Shown here: in pieces, positions 12,901 through 21,039 of the stretch | How positions within the stretch are numbered: position 1 is the first letter of the stretch | Layout of the letters: every line of letters begins with the position of its first letter | Source: Blastobasis lacticolella | Lineage: Eukaryota > Arthropoda > Insecta > Lepidoptera > Blastobasidae | Direction: 5' to 3' | Assembly (NCBI GenBank): GCA_905147135.1 | Contig: LR990053.1 | Span: 7,142,501-7,206,500, forward strand | DNA length: 64,000 nt | Notes under the pieces: generated by a model | The model's input: the letters and a program-made list of their open reading frames with translations, nothing else | Database searches by the model: none | Told to the model about the DNA's origin: nothing | Position numbers and translations under genes: made by a program

Positions 12901-15900
12901 CAGCCTTGTAGGAATTAACAAACAGTTGAAATCTCCCATCATCAACATCGATGGATTTTTTAGCATTGTACATACTGCAAGTGTACTTCTGAATAACATC
13001 AAACAGTTCACGTAAAATATCCTCAGTCAGGCCAATGTCACCGAAAGCCGCGAATGCTTTTTGAAATTCAACGTTATTTTTTAGTAACGTGAAAGGTTTT
13101 ATTTTGTTCCGATTATAAAAAGCTGGATTGAAATCACAACCAGTGAAAGCGTGGAAGCCAATTAAGCTTTTAGCTAGAAGTTTCCAACCTTTCGTTGTTT
13201 CCTGTCCCGGTTAGCATCCAAATGTGAGAAGAAGGATTTTTCAAGTTAACCATATTGCCCAGCATGATTATTAAAATATCAGTATCTGAACCTCTAATAA
13301 CAATATTAGACTGATCAATAATGCTACAGGCATGGAAAACAATTTTACTGTCTGCTTCTTCATGAGATTCACAACACAAATCTTCGACGATACTTGACTC
13401 GACTTTGCCGTCATTGGATCTATATGAATAACAATTTTTGATAATGGACGTTTTTTCCTTATTATGCACATTTAAAGTAGTAGATGTGTTCGTTTAATTG
13501 TATATTTCTAAATTTTTTTACATTTACTAATATAATTTTAATGTTATATAAATTTTACAAATGTAAAAATTACAACTGTGGACATACGTATGCACGGACT
13601 GCAGGTAATGTTTCGCTGTAAACCGGATAGTTACAACCGGAAAAAATGTCAGCCATTTTCAATATTAGCTTAAAATAGTTCAATAAATAACATATTAAAA
13701 TGGCAGACGCCGTAAAATACTTTAAATTTTTTTATTTTTTTCGAATTTTGAAAAGTGGCTGCCAGGATGTTGCAACCTTTAAAATCAGCAGCCATAATTA
13801 TTTTTCAATTTTTTTAGAGGTATATTATAACATATTAAAACGGCAGACGCCGTAAAATACTTTAAAAATTTACTTAATTTTCATACCTGACTCACCTGAG
13901 GGACCCCAAACCTACCGCGGCCGGGCTTAGCTAGTACCCATTGCTTGTTTACTGGGTATAGAAGTCTCACTGGACGAAATTTCAGATACCGTAAAATATG
14001 TGTTGTCAGATTTAAGCTGGCTCTTAGACTATTACACATTCAGTCGCTTGAATGTGCAGGTTTCATCACGATATTTTCCCTCACCTTAAGAGCATCGGTT
14101 AGCATTCAACTAAATGTACATAACTCTGAAAAGAGTCATTGGCACATGGTCGCAGTGAGATTTTCAACCGGTACCTCTCCCTTACCAGTCGAATATCTTA
14201 ACCACTCGGCCACCGACGCTGCATGTGTTATTCTGAGGCAGGCGCGGATCCAGGATTTGGTTGAGGTTGAGGGTGGGGCAAAAGTCAAAATTATAGGTAT
14301 CTTCTAATTACGGGTATTCTCTACTCAATGAGCGAGCGCCCCGAGTAAAAAAAAATGGCCTTTTTAGTGGGGTGAATAATAAATGAACGAGCGAGCGGAG
14401 CGAGCTCGGAAATTTCAGGTTTTAAACCCCGGGGGAGAACAACGAATGTATACAAATTTTTGACATTTTGGGTCTTAAACTACGCTACGGTGATAAACGA
14501 ATAAGCGACCGGAGCGAGCTCGACATTTTATACGTTTGATATCTTAAAAGCTGGAGTAAATTGAATGTATGAAAGAGTGGAGTGTGCTTGTAATTTGTGA
14601 TATTTTGGATATTAAAAGCTTAAGGTGATCATTAAATTCAACAATAAACATTCGAATTTTTGGGCATTTGGCTCATAAAACCGTAGGGATTTTGAGTCAG
14701 AATCGGGGCTGAGGGGGGTGCAATTGCACCCATTACCCCCCCCCCCCCCCCCCCTGGACCCGCGCCTGTTCTGAGGTATTCGCTACGACACTGCCATTTT
14801 CGTCAAATTTCAAAAAATTTCGTTTAGCCGTTTTTGCGTAAAGGAGTAACATACATCCAAATATTCTTACAAACTTGCGCATTTATAATATTAGTAGTAT
14901 TTGGATTTGTTTGTTAAGTTAGATGAAAAAACTAGAGCATTATTGAAATACTAGCTATTTTAACACGTACGCGTATGGTAGATGAGTACCACCACCTTAT
15001 CTATTTCCGCCGCCAAGCAACAATGCTTGCATTGCTTCGGTTTAAAGGATAAGGTAGTCAGGGTAATTACAGGCATAACGCATTTCATCTTAGTCCTCGC
15101 AGTCACACGACAGTGACATAATTAATTTTATCTACACTCATAGCATAATGTTCCAATTACATATTCGAAAACAGTCGTTTAAGGGTAGACTTTTTTCACG
15201 CCAGACTATAAAATTTTAAAAAATTACTTTTCGATACAGCATTTCTCATACTATTTTCATTACAGCTGTATCGTAAAATAACTTTTTAATCATTATGCAA
15301 CACTTTTATTTTTTAATTTTTTGTCGGGCGCCGGGACACGGCGTAATGTAGGCTGAATACTCAGATGTCTTTAACAAATTCAAATTCAAAATTTAAATTT
15401 TCCTGTTTATATTCTGTGTAATTATTTTCCCGCTAAACAGAATATTTATTGTAATTGTTGTAATTTGTGTTTGTGAATGTTTTTCCTTATTTTAAGCAAA
15501 TAAATAGATAAATGTGACAATAGTTAAGTGAATTTCCCGCCGCTTGATATCCTCGACGCGTAGATACAACAGAACTGACTCGCTTACTTCCAGCTAAGTT
15601 GAGAAAATTATAGGTACGATAGTTTAACATAAAAATATGAGTGTAGATAAAGTAGTGTATGCAACTGCATATAATTAGGTATTAAAACACTCGTGTCAAA
15701 CTATTATCATACTCGGCTACGCCTCGTATGATAAACAGACACTCATGTTTTAATACCCCCTTTTATATGACAGTTGCATAAACTACTATTATCTACACTC
15801 GTATCGTAATGTTCCAATTACATATTCGAAAACAGTCGTTTAAGGATACACTTTTTTCACGCCAGTCCATAAAATAAAAAAAAATACTTTTCGATACTAA

Positions 15901-18900
15901 TTTCATTACAGCTGTAATGTAAAATAACTTTTTAATCATTATGCAACACTTATATTTTTTAAATTCTTGTCGGGGGCGCCCGGACACGGTCAAATGTAGG
16001 TACCTAAATGCCTTTAACAAATTAAAAATTTTCCTGTTTATATTTGTGAGTAATTATTTTCCCTCTAAACAGAATATTCTTTTCTAATCGTTGTAAGTTG
16101 TCTTTGTGAATGTTTTTTCTTGTTTGAAGCAAAGAAATAGATAAATGTGAAAGTAGTGAAGTGAATTTCCCGCCGCTTGATTTCCTTGACGCGTAGATAC
16201 AAACACTGACTCGCAGCTTACTTCCAGCAAGGTTGAAAAAATTATAGGTACGATATTTTAACATAAAAATATGAGTGTAGATAAAGTAGTGTATGCAACT
16301 GCATATAATTAGATATTAAAACACTCGTGTCAGGCTCGGCTACGCCTCGTATGATAAACAGACACTCATGTTTTATTGCCCCTTTAATATGACAGTTGCA
16401 TAAACTACTATTTGTTGCCTGCAACTTAAATGCATGAATCCTAGACGTTACAAAAATAATTAAATTAGTTTTCTTTTATAAAATAATTGCTTAAATTAAC
16501 TTGTAAATCAAATTTTATACAGTAAAATTAGAATAATAGCAATTTTGCCTATAGAAACCCATTGTTTATTTACATGAAGAACCTTTTAAAAAATAAGTTG
16601 AAAAGTTCTTGTAGTCTTTGCAAAGTTATTTTCTTAAATTTTCTGTATTTTGGTGTGATTCACATTCTTACTTCACGCGCCGTGCGTTATGCGCGACAGT
16701 TACCGCTTACCCTCCGGTGGGCCTGTTCATTTGCCACTGCGTAACATAAAAAAACTGCCATTACCATGTCAGATACGACGACGAGGAGGCGAAAGCGGCG
16801 CGCGACGCGCAGGAGCGGCGCCGCGCGGCGCTGCAGCGCTGCGTGTTCTTTTGCTACCGGTACATGAACCACATGCAGTCGCTGCGCTTCGAGTACATAA
16901 CCCAGAAAAGAGTCATTGGTACATGGCCGCAGTGGGATTCGAACCCGGTACCTCTCGCTTACGAGTCGGAAACCTTTCCATTCGGCCACCGACGGTGCAT
17001 GTGGTTATTCTGAGGTATTCGCTCCGACACTGCCTAATTTCATCAAAATTCGTTGAGCCGCTTTTGCGTGCAGGAGTATCAAACAATATTCCTACAAACT
17101 TTCGTATTTATTATATTAGTAGGATTTGGATTTGTATGTTAATATGTTAAGTTAGATGCAAAAATAAGAGCATTATTGAAATATGTACTATCAATTTTAA
17201 GGTAATATAATTATTGTAGGTGAGAATTTTATAGGTTTTTACCACCGCCTTATCTATTTCCGCCGCCAAGCAGCAATGCTTGTATTATTGCGTTCCCGTT
17301 CGAAGGATAAGGTAGTCAGGGTGACACCAGGAGGCATGTCATCTTAGTTAATCCTCGCAGTGCCAACGCATCTGCGTTTTTGTTGCCTACTCCTAAACGC
17401 ATGAATCTCACGTGTGTTGGGCGACAGTTACCGCTTACCATGGCCTGCTCGTTTGCCATGGCGTAGCATAAAAAAGAACGTCGTTCCCATGCCAGATACG
17501 ACGAGGACGAGGCGAAGGCGGCGCGCGACGCGCAGGAGCGCTCCCGCGCGGCGCTGCAGCGCTACCTGTTCTACTGCAACCGGTACATGAACCACATGCA
17601 GTCGCTGCGCTTCGAGTCCAAGCTGTACGCGTCCGTCAAGGAGAAGATGGAGGAGATGCAGCAGCACAACATGAGCTGGATCGAGGTCAGTCACGACCAG
17701 ATGCATAACGGGTGTTTTTCTAGAGGCGGAGAACTTTAAATGGAAATAAATTTACGACAAGTTACGTTGGATAGACCCGTTGGGCGTTTATTCTAAATGG
17801 CTCGGTGCCATACCACCCGATTCGGTTCGACCGGCTCTGAATCATCATTTGGATCATCATCATATCTGCCGGAAGACTGCTGGGCATAGGCCTTCCCTAG
17901 AGATCTCCACAAAGGCCGGTCTTGTGCCTTCCGTATTCTGCTGGTACCTGAGATCTTACCAGATCGTCGGTCCACCAAGTGGGAGGCTTACCCATGCTGC
18001 ATCTTCTGGTTCGTGGTCGCCACTCGAGAACTTTCCTGTCCCATCGGCCATGTGTTCAGCGAGCTATGTGCCCTGCCCACTGCCACTTCAGTCTGGCAAT
18101 CCTCAAAATAAAAACAACGCCGTTATTTTTTAATCTAATCTAATCTCTGTTTCTTGTTATCTTTGAGTGTTTAATTTTGATCCTAGTGTTGGTTGGCGTA
18201 TTTTTACGCACCAAATGCCGAGTACGGTCTAGTCACTGTCAAAATAACGCCATTTTATTACCTAAAATACAATAAAACGTTGTTGAACTTTAAGCATCTG
18301 ATTCTAAGTATATTTTGACAATAACACCTCACACCAGCATCACCACCTATTACACCGAACTAAAAAAACGAACTGCCTCTCCATCCCACAGGTGCAATTC
18401 CTCAAGAAGGCGGTCGACATCCTGTGCCAGTGCCGGCAGACCCTGATGTACACATACGTGTTCGCGTACTACCTGCGCAAGAACAACCAGTCGGTGATAT
18501 TCGAGGACAACCAGCGTGACCTGGAGTCCGCCACCGAGACGCTCTCCGAGTACCTGGAGCGGGACATCACCAGCGAGAACCTTGCCGACATCAAGCAGAA
18601 GGTCCAGGACAAATACAGGTGAGATTTTTTTTTCAAAAGTAAACCTTGTTGCTATAAAAGATGGACTTTTTCAAGAAAGCAAGAAAGGGGTGAAAAAGTT
18701 TTTACGGGGTCGGGTGATGCCCCTGGTATTGCAAACATCCATAGGCTACGGTGACCGCTTACCATCAGGCCGTAAGCTTGTTTGCCACGATAGTGGTATA
18801 AAAAATCGAATGATGGCCATATTTTGTTGCAGATATTGCGACAGCCGGCGCAAAGTGCTGCTGGAGCACGTTCACGAGGGCTACGAGAAAGACTGCTGGG

Positions 18901-18914
18901 ACTACACAGAGTAA
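3785..18914 (+). CDS. ari-1: Ariadne-1, RBR-type E3 ubiquitin-protein ligase, ten exons
   Basis: Ariadne-1 takes ubiquitin from an E2 (UbcH7 class) onto a catalytic cysteine and passes it to substrates, and it partners with neddylated cullins. Ten exons, all GT-AG and phase-matched, sum to 1512 nt (503 residues), the length known for the fly protein. Seen in order: an acidic N-terminus ([10 protein letters not shown]); a UBA-like segment ending [20 protein letters not shown]1 with C133-x2-C136 and [10 protein letters not shown]; an IBR with [10 protein letters not shown] and [11 protein letters not shown]; a RING2/Rcat domain with [19 protein letters not shown], whose likely catalytic residue is Cys304; then the Ariadne domain (YMNHMQS to [11 protein letters not shown] to [13 protein letters not shown]) and the ending YTE. 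The gene spans 15.1 kb because its introns, above all intron 7 (10651-17495), are swollen by mobile elements and a partial duplication of exon 8. Confidence 0.95.
5060..5199. repeat. 140-bp inverted-repeat (MITE-like) element
   Basis: A perfect 12-base inverted repeat, CTAGCACAAGTG at 5060-5071 and its complement at 5188-5199, bounds about 140 bp in ari-1 intron 1. Similarity of the arms extends a few bases outward. I could not fix a target duplication. Confidence 0.5.
6166..6400 (+). mobile_element. tRNA-derived SINE, partial
   Basis: The 5' part resembles a tRNA, with an A-box-like TGGCCTAATGG and a B-box-like GGGTTTGAACCCC, followed by the family body (CCATGTACCAATGACTC). Other copies lie at 11595-14230, 16894-17003, 22048-22152 and 26812-27138. 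The 3' end is shortened or diverged. Confidence 0.7.
7332..7484 (+). CDS. ari-1: ari-1 exon 2
   Basis: Fifty-one codons from [10 protein letters not shown] to VIQRPK (UBA-like region). Acceptor ends at 7331; donor GTATTG; phase 0 at both ends. Confidence 0.92.
7666..7855 (-). mobile_element. Short non-autonomous Helitron
   Basis: Read on the minus strand the element starts TCTATACTAATATTATAAAG and ends GCGACTGCTAG, that is 5'-TC and 3'-CTAG. It lies between A and T, as Helitrons do. The GC-rich end (CCGTGCGAAGCCGGGG) can fold. It is 190 bp long, in ari-1 intron 2, without coding capacity. Confidence 0.7.
7890..7958 (+). CDS. ari-1: ari-1 exon 3
   Basis: Twenty-three codons ending [13 protein letters not shown], with the first two RING1 zinc ligands. 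Acceptor TTTCAG, donor GTAAGT. Confidence 0.93.
8042..8128 (+). CDS. ari-1: ari-1 exon 4
   Basis: Twenty-nine codons carrying [16 protein letters not shown], the remaining RING1 ligands. Donor GTGAGT. Confidence 0.93.
8700..8850. repeat. Dispersed repeat fragment in ari-1 intron 4
   Basis: A T-rich run followed by GATGGCAAGTGGTAACTGTC, a phrase I recognise from interspersed repeats of Lepidoptera. Limits are approximate and the family is not named. Confidence 0.35.
8886..9014 (+). CDS. ari-1: ari-1 exon 5
   Basis: Forty-three codons, [17 protein letters not shown] to NSFVE, covering the end of RING1 and the linker to the IBR. Acceptor ATGACAG, donor GTATCA. Confidence 0.93.
9120..9350 (+). 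repeat. Dispersed repeat copy A (LINE-tail-like)
   Basis: It contains AAGAAAGGGGTGTAAAAG, CCTGGTATTGC and CCATAGGCTGCGGTAACTGC. A second copy with the same phrases lies at 18655-18810, so two introns of the same gene hold members of one family. It ends in an A-run. Confidence 0.5.
9547..9704 (+). repeat. Triplicated splice-acceptor segment before ari-1 exon 6
   Basis: Three tandem, diverged copies of about 50-65 bp each hold CACAAAAA or ACAAAAAT, then a short AT stretch, then TGTCCCCGTCCCC or a one-base variant. The copies end CCCCAAG, CCCCTAG and CCCCCAG. Only the third is used by the exon 6 reading frame. The second also ends in TAG followed by TGCAGCCGG, echoing the exon start TGCAACCGG. 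Confidence 0.7.
9705..9875 (+). CDS. ari-1: ari-1 exon 6
   Basis: Fifty-seven codons, [13 protein letters not shown] to LLKKWIK, encoding the IBR zinc site. The acceptor CCCCCAG lies at the end of the third of three near-identical tandem segments (see the repeat at 9547-9704). Confidence 0.93.
10454..10650 (+). CDS. ari-1: ari-1 exon 7
   Basis: Sixty-five codons plus two bases. It encodes the whole RING2/Rcat domain with the likely catalytic Cys304 in KDGGCNHM, and ends WYNCN plus the start of an Arg codon. Donor GTCAGT. Confidence 0.94.
11148..11470 (+). repeat. Diverged tandem duplication of about 200 bp
   Basis: Two units in ari-1 intron 7 share TTGTGCAATTT, TACTGTGTAGT, GAATTTT and CTCATAAATAT or ATTCATAAATAT in the same order, at about 11148-11280 and 11351-11470. 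They are strongly diverged and non-coding. Confidence 0.5.
11761..12351 (+). repeat. Left 591-bp terminal inverted repeat
   Basis: It matches the reverse complement of 13441-14031 with few differences, from TAGTCTAAGAGCC to GGAAAAAACGTTCATTAT. The equal arm lengths support a single structure. Confidence 0.8.
12440..13496 (-). pseudogene. XPG/FEN-like nuclease fragment of the long-TIR transposon
   Basis: Three acidic motifs in FEN-family order are seen: [13 protein letters not shown] (helix glutamate/aspartate cluster), [14 protein letters not shown], and [14 protein letters not shown]. Downstream comes [14 protein letters not shown] and a long C-terminal part rich in Trp and Glu. A phase-matched intron is visible (donor GTAATG at 12639, acceptor ending at 12556), after which an acidic tail ([20 protein letters not shown]) reaches TAA at 12440-12442. 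The frame is broken by a one-base shift near 13175-13200, between TGTGNN and [10 protein letters not shown]. No proper start is found: the open frame runs out into the right inverted repeat. It is therefore a fossil, probably inherited when the element was rearranged. Confidence 0.65.
13441..14031 (-). repeat. Right 591-bp terminal inverted repeat
   Basis: Mirror of 11761-12351. Its inner end overlaps the upstream part of the nuclease-like reading frame, so coding sequence appears to have been drawn into the repeat. Confidence 0.8.
14239..14768. mobile_element. 530-bp hAT-type MITE
   Basis: Ends CAGGCGCGGATCCAGG and CCTGGACCCGCGCCTG form imperfect terminal inverted repeats. The flanks carry an exact 8-bp duplication, TTCTGAGG at 14231-14238 and 14769-14776, diagnostic of hAT-like insertion. 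The inside has two versions of a GAGCGAGC/CGGAGCGAGCTCG motif and a run of about 17 C, and no coding frame. Confidence 0.85.
14777..15115 (+). repeat. Segmental duplication, upstream copy
   Basis: It shares with 17014-17365, in the same order: TATTCGCT, GTTTAGCCG or GTTGAGCCG, TTTTGCGT, GTTAAGTTAGATG, GAGCATTATTGAAAT, CTTATCTATTTCCGCCGCC and GGATAAGGTAGTCAGG. This is the 5' part of the duplication that also copied ari-1 exon 8. Confidence 0.7.
15129..16411. repeat. Two tandem 0.62-0.66-kb units with foldback ends
   Basis: Unit 1 is 15129-15789 and unit 2 is 15790-16411. Both start TATCTACACTC and end TGCATAAACTACTATT. Unit 2 is shorter by small deletions. Each unit finishes in a foldback of about 145 bp whose arms carry GTAGTGTATGCAACTGCATA and its approximate complement, around TATTAAAACACTCGTG. 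The block interrupts the segmental duplication. The family is not identified; a Helitron-like or satellite-like origin is possible. Confidence 0.65.
16773..16893 (+). pseudogene. Truncated duplicate of ari-1 exon 8
   Basis: After its own acceptor (CATGTCAG) this copy reads in the same phase as exon 8: [15 protein letters not shown], then [17 protein letters not shown], then LRFE. It has no stop but several changed residues (RCVFFCYR for RYLFYCNR). At 16894 a SINE in antisense replaces the remaining 23 codons and the donor. The frame continues through the SINE to TGA at 17011. The flanking intron is copied too (GCGACAGTTACCGCTTACC before both exons). Confidence 0.85.
16894..17003 (-). mobile_element. 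tRNA-derived SINE head, antisense, cutting the duplicated exon
   Basis: The tRNA-like region is clear in reverse (complement of GGTTCGAATCCCACTGCGG and CGACTCGTAAGCGAGAGG). It abuts the exon copy directly and is followed by the segmental repeat. Confidence 0.75.
17014..17480 (+). repeat. Segmental duplication, downstream copy
   Basis: Counterpart of 14777-15115 plus 16412-16772. It leads straight into the intact exon 8. The last part matches the dispersed family at 18655-18810 (ACCGCTTACCAT, TTTGCCA). Confidence 0.7.
17496..17685 (+). CDS. ari-1: ari-1 exon 8
   Basis: One base plus 63 codons, [15 protein letters not shown] to HNMSWIE, the first part of the Ariadne domain. Acceptor CATGCCAG, donor GTCAGT. 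This is the intact member of a duplicated pair; the broken copy is at 16773-16893. Confidence 0.94.
17790..18110 (-). pseudogene. LINE (RTE-like) ORF2 C-terminal fossil
   Basis: On the minus strand the fragments WQWAGHIAR, a WWTDDL block and [18 protein letters not shown] are seen in the order found at the end of RTE-type ORF2 proteins. They fall in different frames with an internal stop, so it is dead. A GAT/ATC-rich tail follows. It lies in ari-1 intron 8. Confidence 0.65.
18392..18618 (+). CDS. ari-1: ari-1 exon 9
   Basis: Seventy-five codons plus two bases, [15 protein letters not shown] to KVQDKY. Central Ariadne domain, nearly identical to fly ariadne-1 as I recall it. Donor GTGAGA. 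Confidence 0.94.
18655..18810 (+). repeat. Dispersed repeat copy B (same family as 9120-9350)
   Basis: It holds AAGAAAGGGGTGAAAAAG, CCCCTGGTATTGC, CATAGGCTACGGTGACCGC and CATCAGGCCGTAAGCTTG, and ends in an A-run 22 bases before exon 10. Confidence 0.5.
18833..18914 (+). CDS. ari-1: ari-1 exon 10 with stop
   Basis: One base plus 26 codons and TAA at 18912. It encodes [19 protein letters not shown] and ends in DYTE, the usual ariadne-1 C-terminus. Confidence 0.94.
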
Positions 18915-20007
18915 TTCCCCGTCTCTGTCACACTCGTACACCTGTCTCGCTCGCACCACGACACCGCACCACAGCCACACAACTAAACCTACATGCGACG
19001 CGACCTCTAGCATAATTGCTAACCGTATTTCGAACGAAACGTGTTTATGTGTTAAATAATTCTCTATGCAATTGAGCATAAATTTTTATTTTTAATCTGT
19101 ATCGGTTATTCAAATTTTTATTTTAAAACATTCGGTCTGTCATAGCAAATTGTACATTTGTACTCCATGACGTTTGATAGTGCACGATTGTGAATGAGTC
19201 TATACTGATGCCTTATTGAGTGATGTACATGTATAAATGTATTGTGTGGGCATGGTTACAGAATAGTCGACTGGGGAAGTAGCGGTAGCCTCGCACACAA
19301 TCACCCCAGAGCTCAATCTTAAGTTCTTGTATTTGTATGTAGTCTCAGTTTTTTTGTTTAAACACTTAGCTAGACACCGATGCTCACATACCAGAATTGG
19401 CTCGGTGATCTCGAGATTATGTGCAATTGGATTCGTTCCATTGGTGTGATTGTATGCGAGGCTGTGATTGTACGTGTGGTGTGTAATCATGGGATCTCAC
19501 GGGCGATGTTTGACACGGGAAAGGTAATGGCGCCACACAGAGCCACAACGGGGCGGGCTTATGAGGACTGATGGCGGAAACACATTGTCAGGGTGTTGCA
19601 TGAATGATATTTGAAAACGAGGGTCTTTCACACACATCATTTTGGAACTTTTACCTCTCTGAACTTCTATCTTTTTGAAATTTTGTTGTGGGTCTCAAAC
19701 TAAAATAAAATATAATTTCATTTTATGTAATTATTTGTTATATATAAATAACTACGTACCGATATTGTATGTAAGATATAAATACATTGTGTATTGTTTT
19801 GTTTTATCTTCGTCGTCGTGTGTAACAAAAAAGCAAAAGGGTTTGAATATTATACTGTGGGATGTAGCCTTTGGTTGCCATTTTTATTTTTTCTCAAAAA
19901 CAATGTCGCACTTCGTAATTACTTAATCGCAGACCTCACGTCACCTTAAAAAATAAATTAGGTCATATTGCGATTCAATGTGTGATAATTTTTTGAGAAT
20001 GAATAAA
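18915..20007 (+). other. Probable ari-1 3' UTR with poly(A) signals
   Basis: No gene is visible just after the stop. AATAAA motifs occur at 19704-19709, 19952-19957 and 20002-20007, any of which could end the transcript. The extent is inferred. Confidence 0.35.
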
Positions 20008-21030
20008 AGCTGACGACAGGCCGCTAAACTAAACCCCTATTTAAAATGATGTGTTGACACTTCTTCGATTTGAAATATCGTCCTCAACATATTTTGTATA
20101 CACCTTTGGCTCGAAAGGATTTGATCAAACTTGACCAGTGACGCATAGCCAAAATGCTCTGTCAAATACTTAATGTTATAATTGTGTATAGTTTTACGTG
20201 TGTGATAAGGATGGCGAGTAAATTTAGACTGGAGTTGGCCCCTGGCCACGCGGCTGTGAAGACAGAGCAGAATATTTTCACAAGTTCAAGGTCAACCGGG
20301 CTCGTCGCCACCACACCGCCTCAGCCTAAATTGATACCCGCAGTTTCGTTTCTGCATTTTATGACAATGAACAATACTCCAGTGCTAACAATATTTCGAT
20401 ATAATTGATATACTTTACAAGCTTAAATGGTTTAAGTATATTTTCCAAAAAATAAAAAAAATAAAAAATGTAAAAAATCTTATAATTAATTTGACTATTT
20501 TTTAAGATAACGCTCTACTTATATTGGGTTTTAATTGAAATTATTTACAAATTATTTTCATGAATTTTTATTTAATGGCCACTTTTATAGGATTCGCTGC
20601 ACACTAAGACAAATAACTCTAAACATAATCGTAAGTCATGCTGAAGTGTCGGATCTCCATTATAGTTAGTATTACTTTTGACTGTAATGATTTAGCATCG
20701 GTAATTGTAATTCATTGATTTTTATACTTTAATGGTAACATAGTATCGTGTAAATTGCTTAGTGTAGTGACTATTTTAAACAATGCTTTTGAACCTTGCA
20801 TTACGATGACCTCATTTCTCTCCACAGTACCGTACTCAGGATACCAATATGTATTTCGTTGCAACGCGGCATTGGCTTCGTTTATTACTGACTTTTTACT
20901 TCTAAGCCTTTTCAGAATAGTGGCACAATATAAATATATCGGTTAAGACGAAAACAAGAAAATATTTTTACCAAAAATCATATTTTTGTTATTAGATTAC
21001 TGTTTATCACTTAAAAGGTTAAGCTGATAG
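20008..21030. other. Intergenic AT-rich stretch
   Basis: No gene, repeat family or signal that I can support was seen here. Short open frames (20154-20408, 20755-20946) lack motifs. Confidence 0.4.
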
Positions 21031-21039
21031 TTCGAGATA

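Larger units (their letters stand above)
11761..14031. mobile_element. 2.27-kb DNA transposon with 591-bp inverted ends, possible Academ
   Basis: The ends are long, almost identical inverted repeats: 11761-12351 and 13441-14031. They begin TAGTCTAAGAGCC. The element is flanked by a TTA duplication that interrupts a SINE, so insertion is certain. Each arm holds two direct copies of a sub-terminal motif (AAGTATTTTACGGCGTCTGCC). The core carries a minus-strand relic of an XPG/FEN-like nuclease. Academ elements (AcademX group) are the one superfamily I recall with an XPG-type nuclease and 3-4-bp duplications, so that is my tentative class; no transposase is seen, so this copy is non-autonomous. 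Confidence 0.8.
11595..14230 (-). mobile_element. tRNA-derived SINE split by a later insertion
   Basis: The 3' part lies at 11595-11760 and the 5' part at 14032-14230, both in antisense. The parts rejoin at the family phrase GGTTACACATTCAGTC once the 11761-14031 element and one copy of TTA are removed. The tRNA-like head reads CGGCCACCGACG at its end. Confidence 0.75.
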
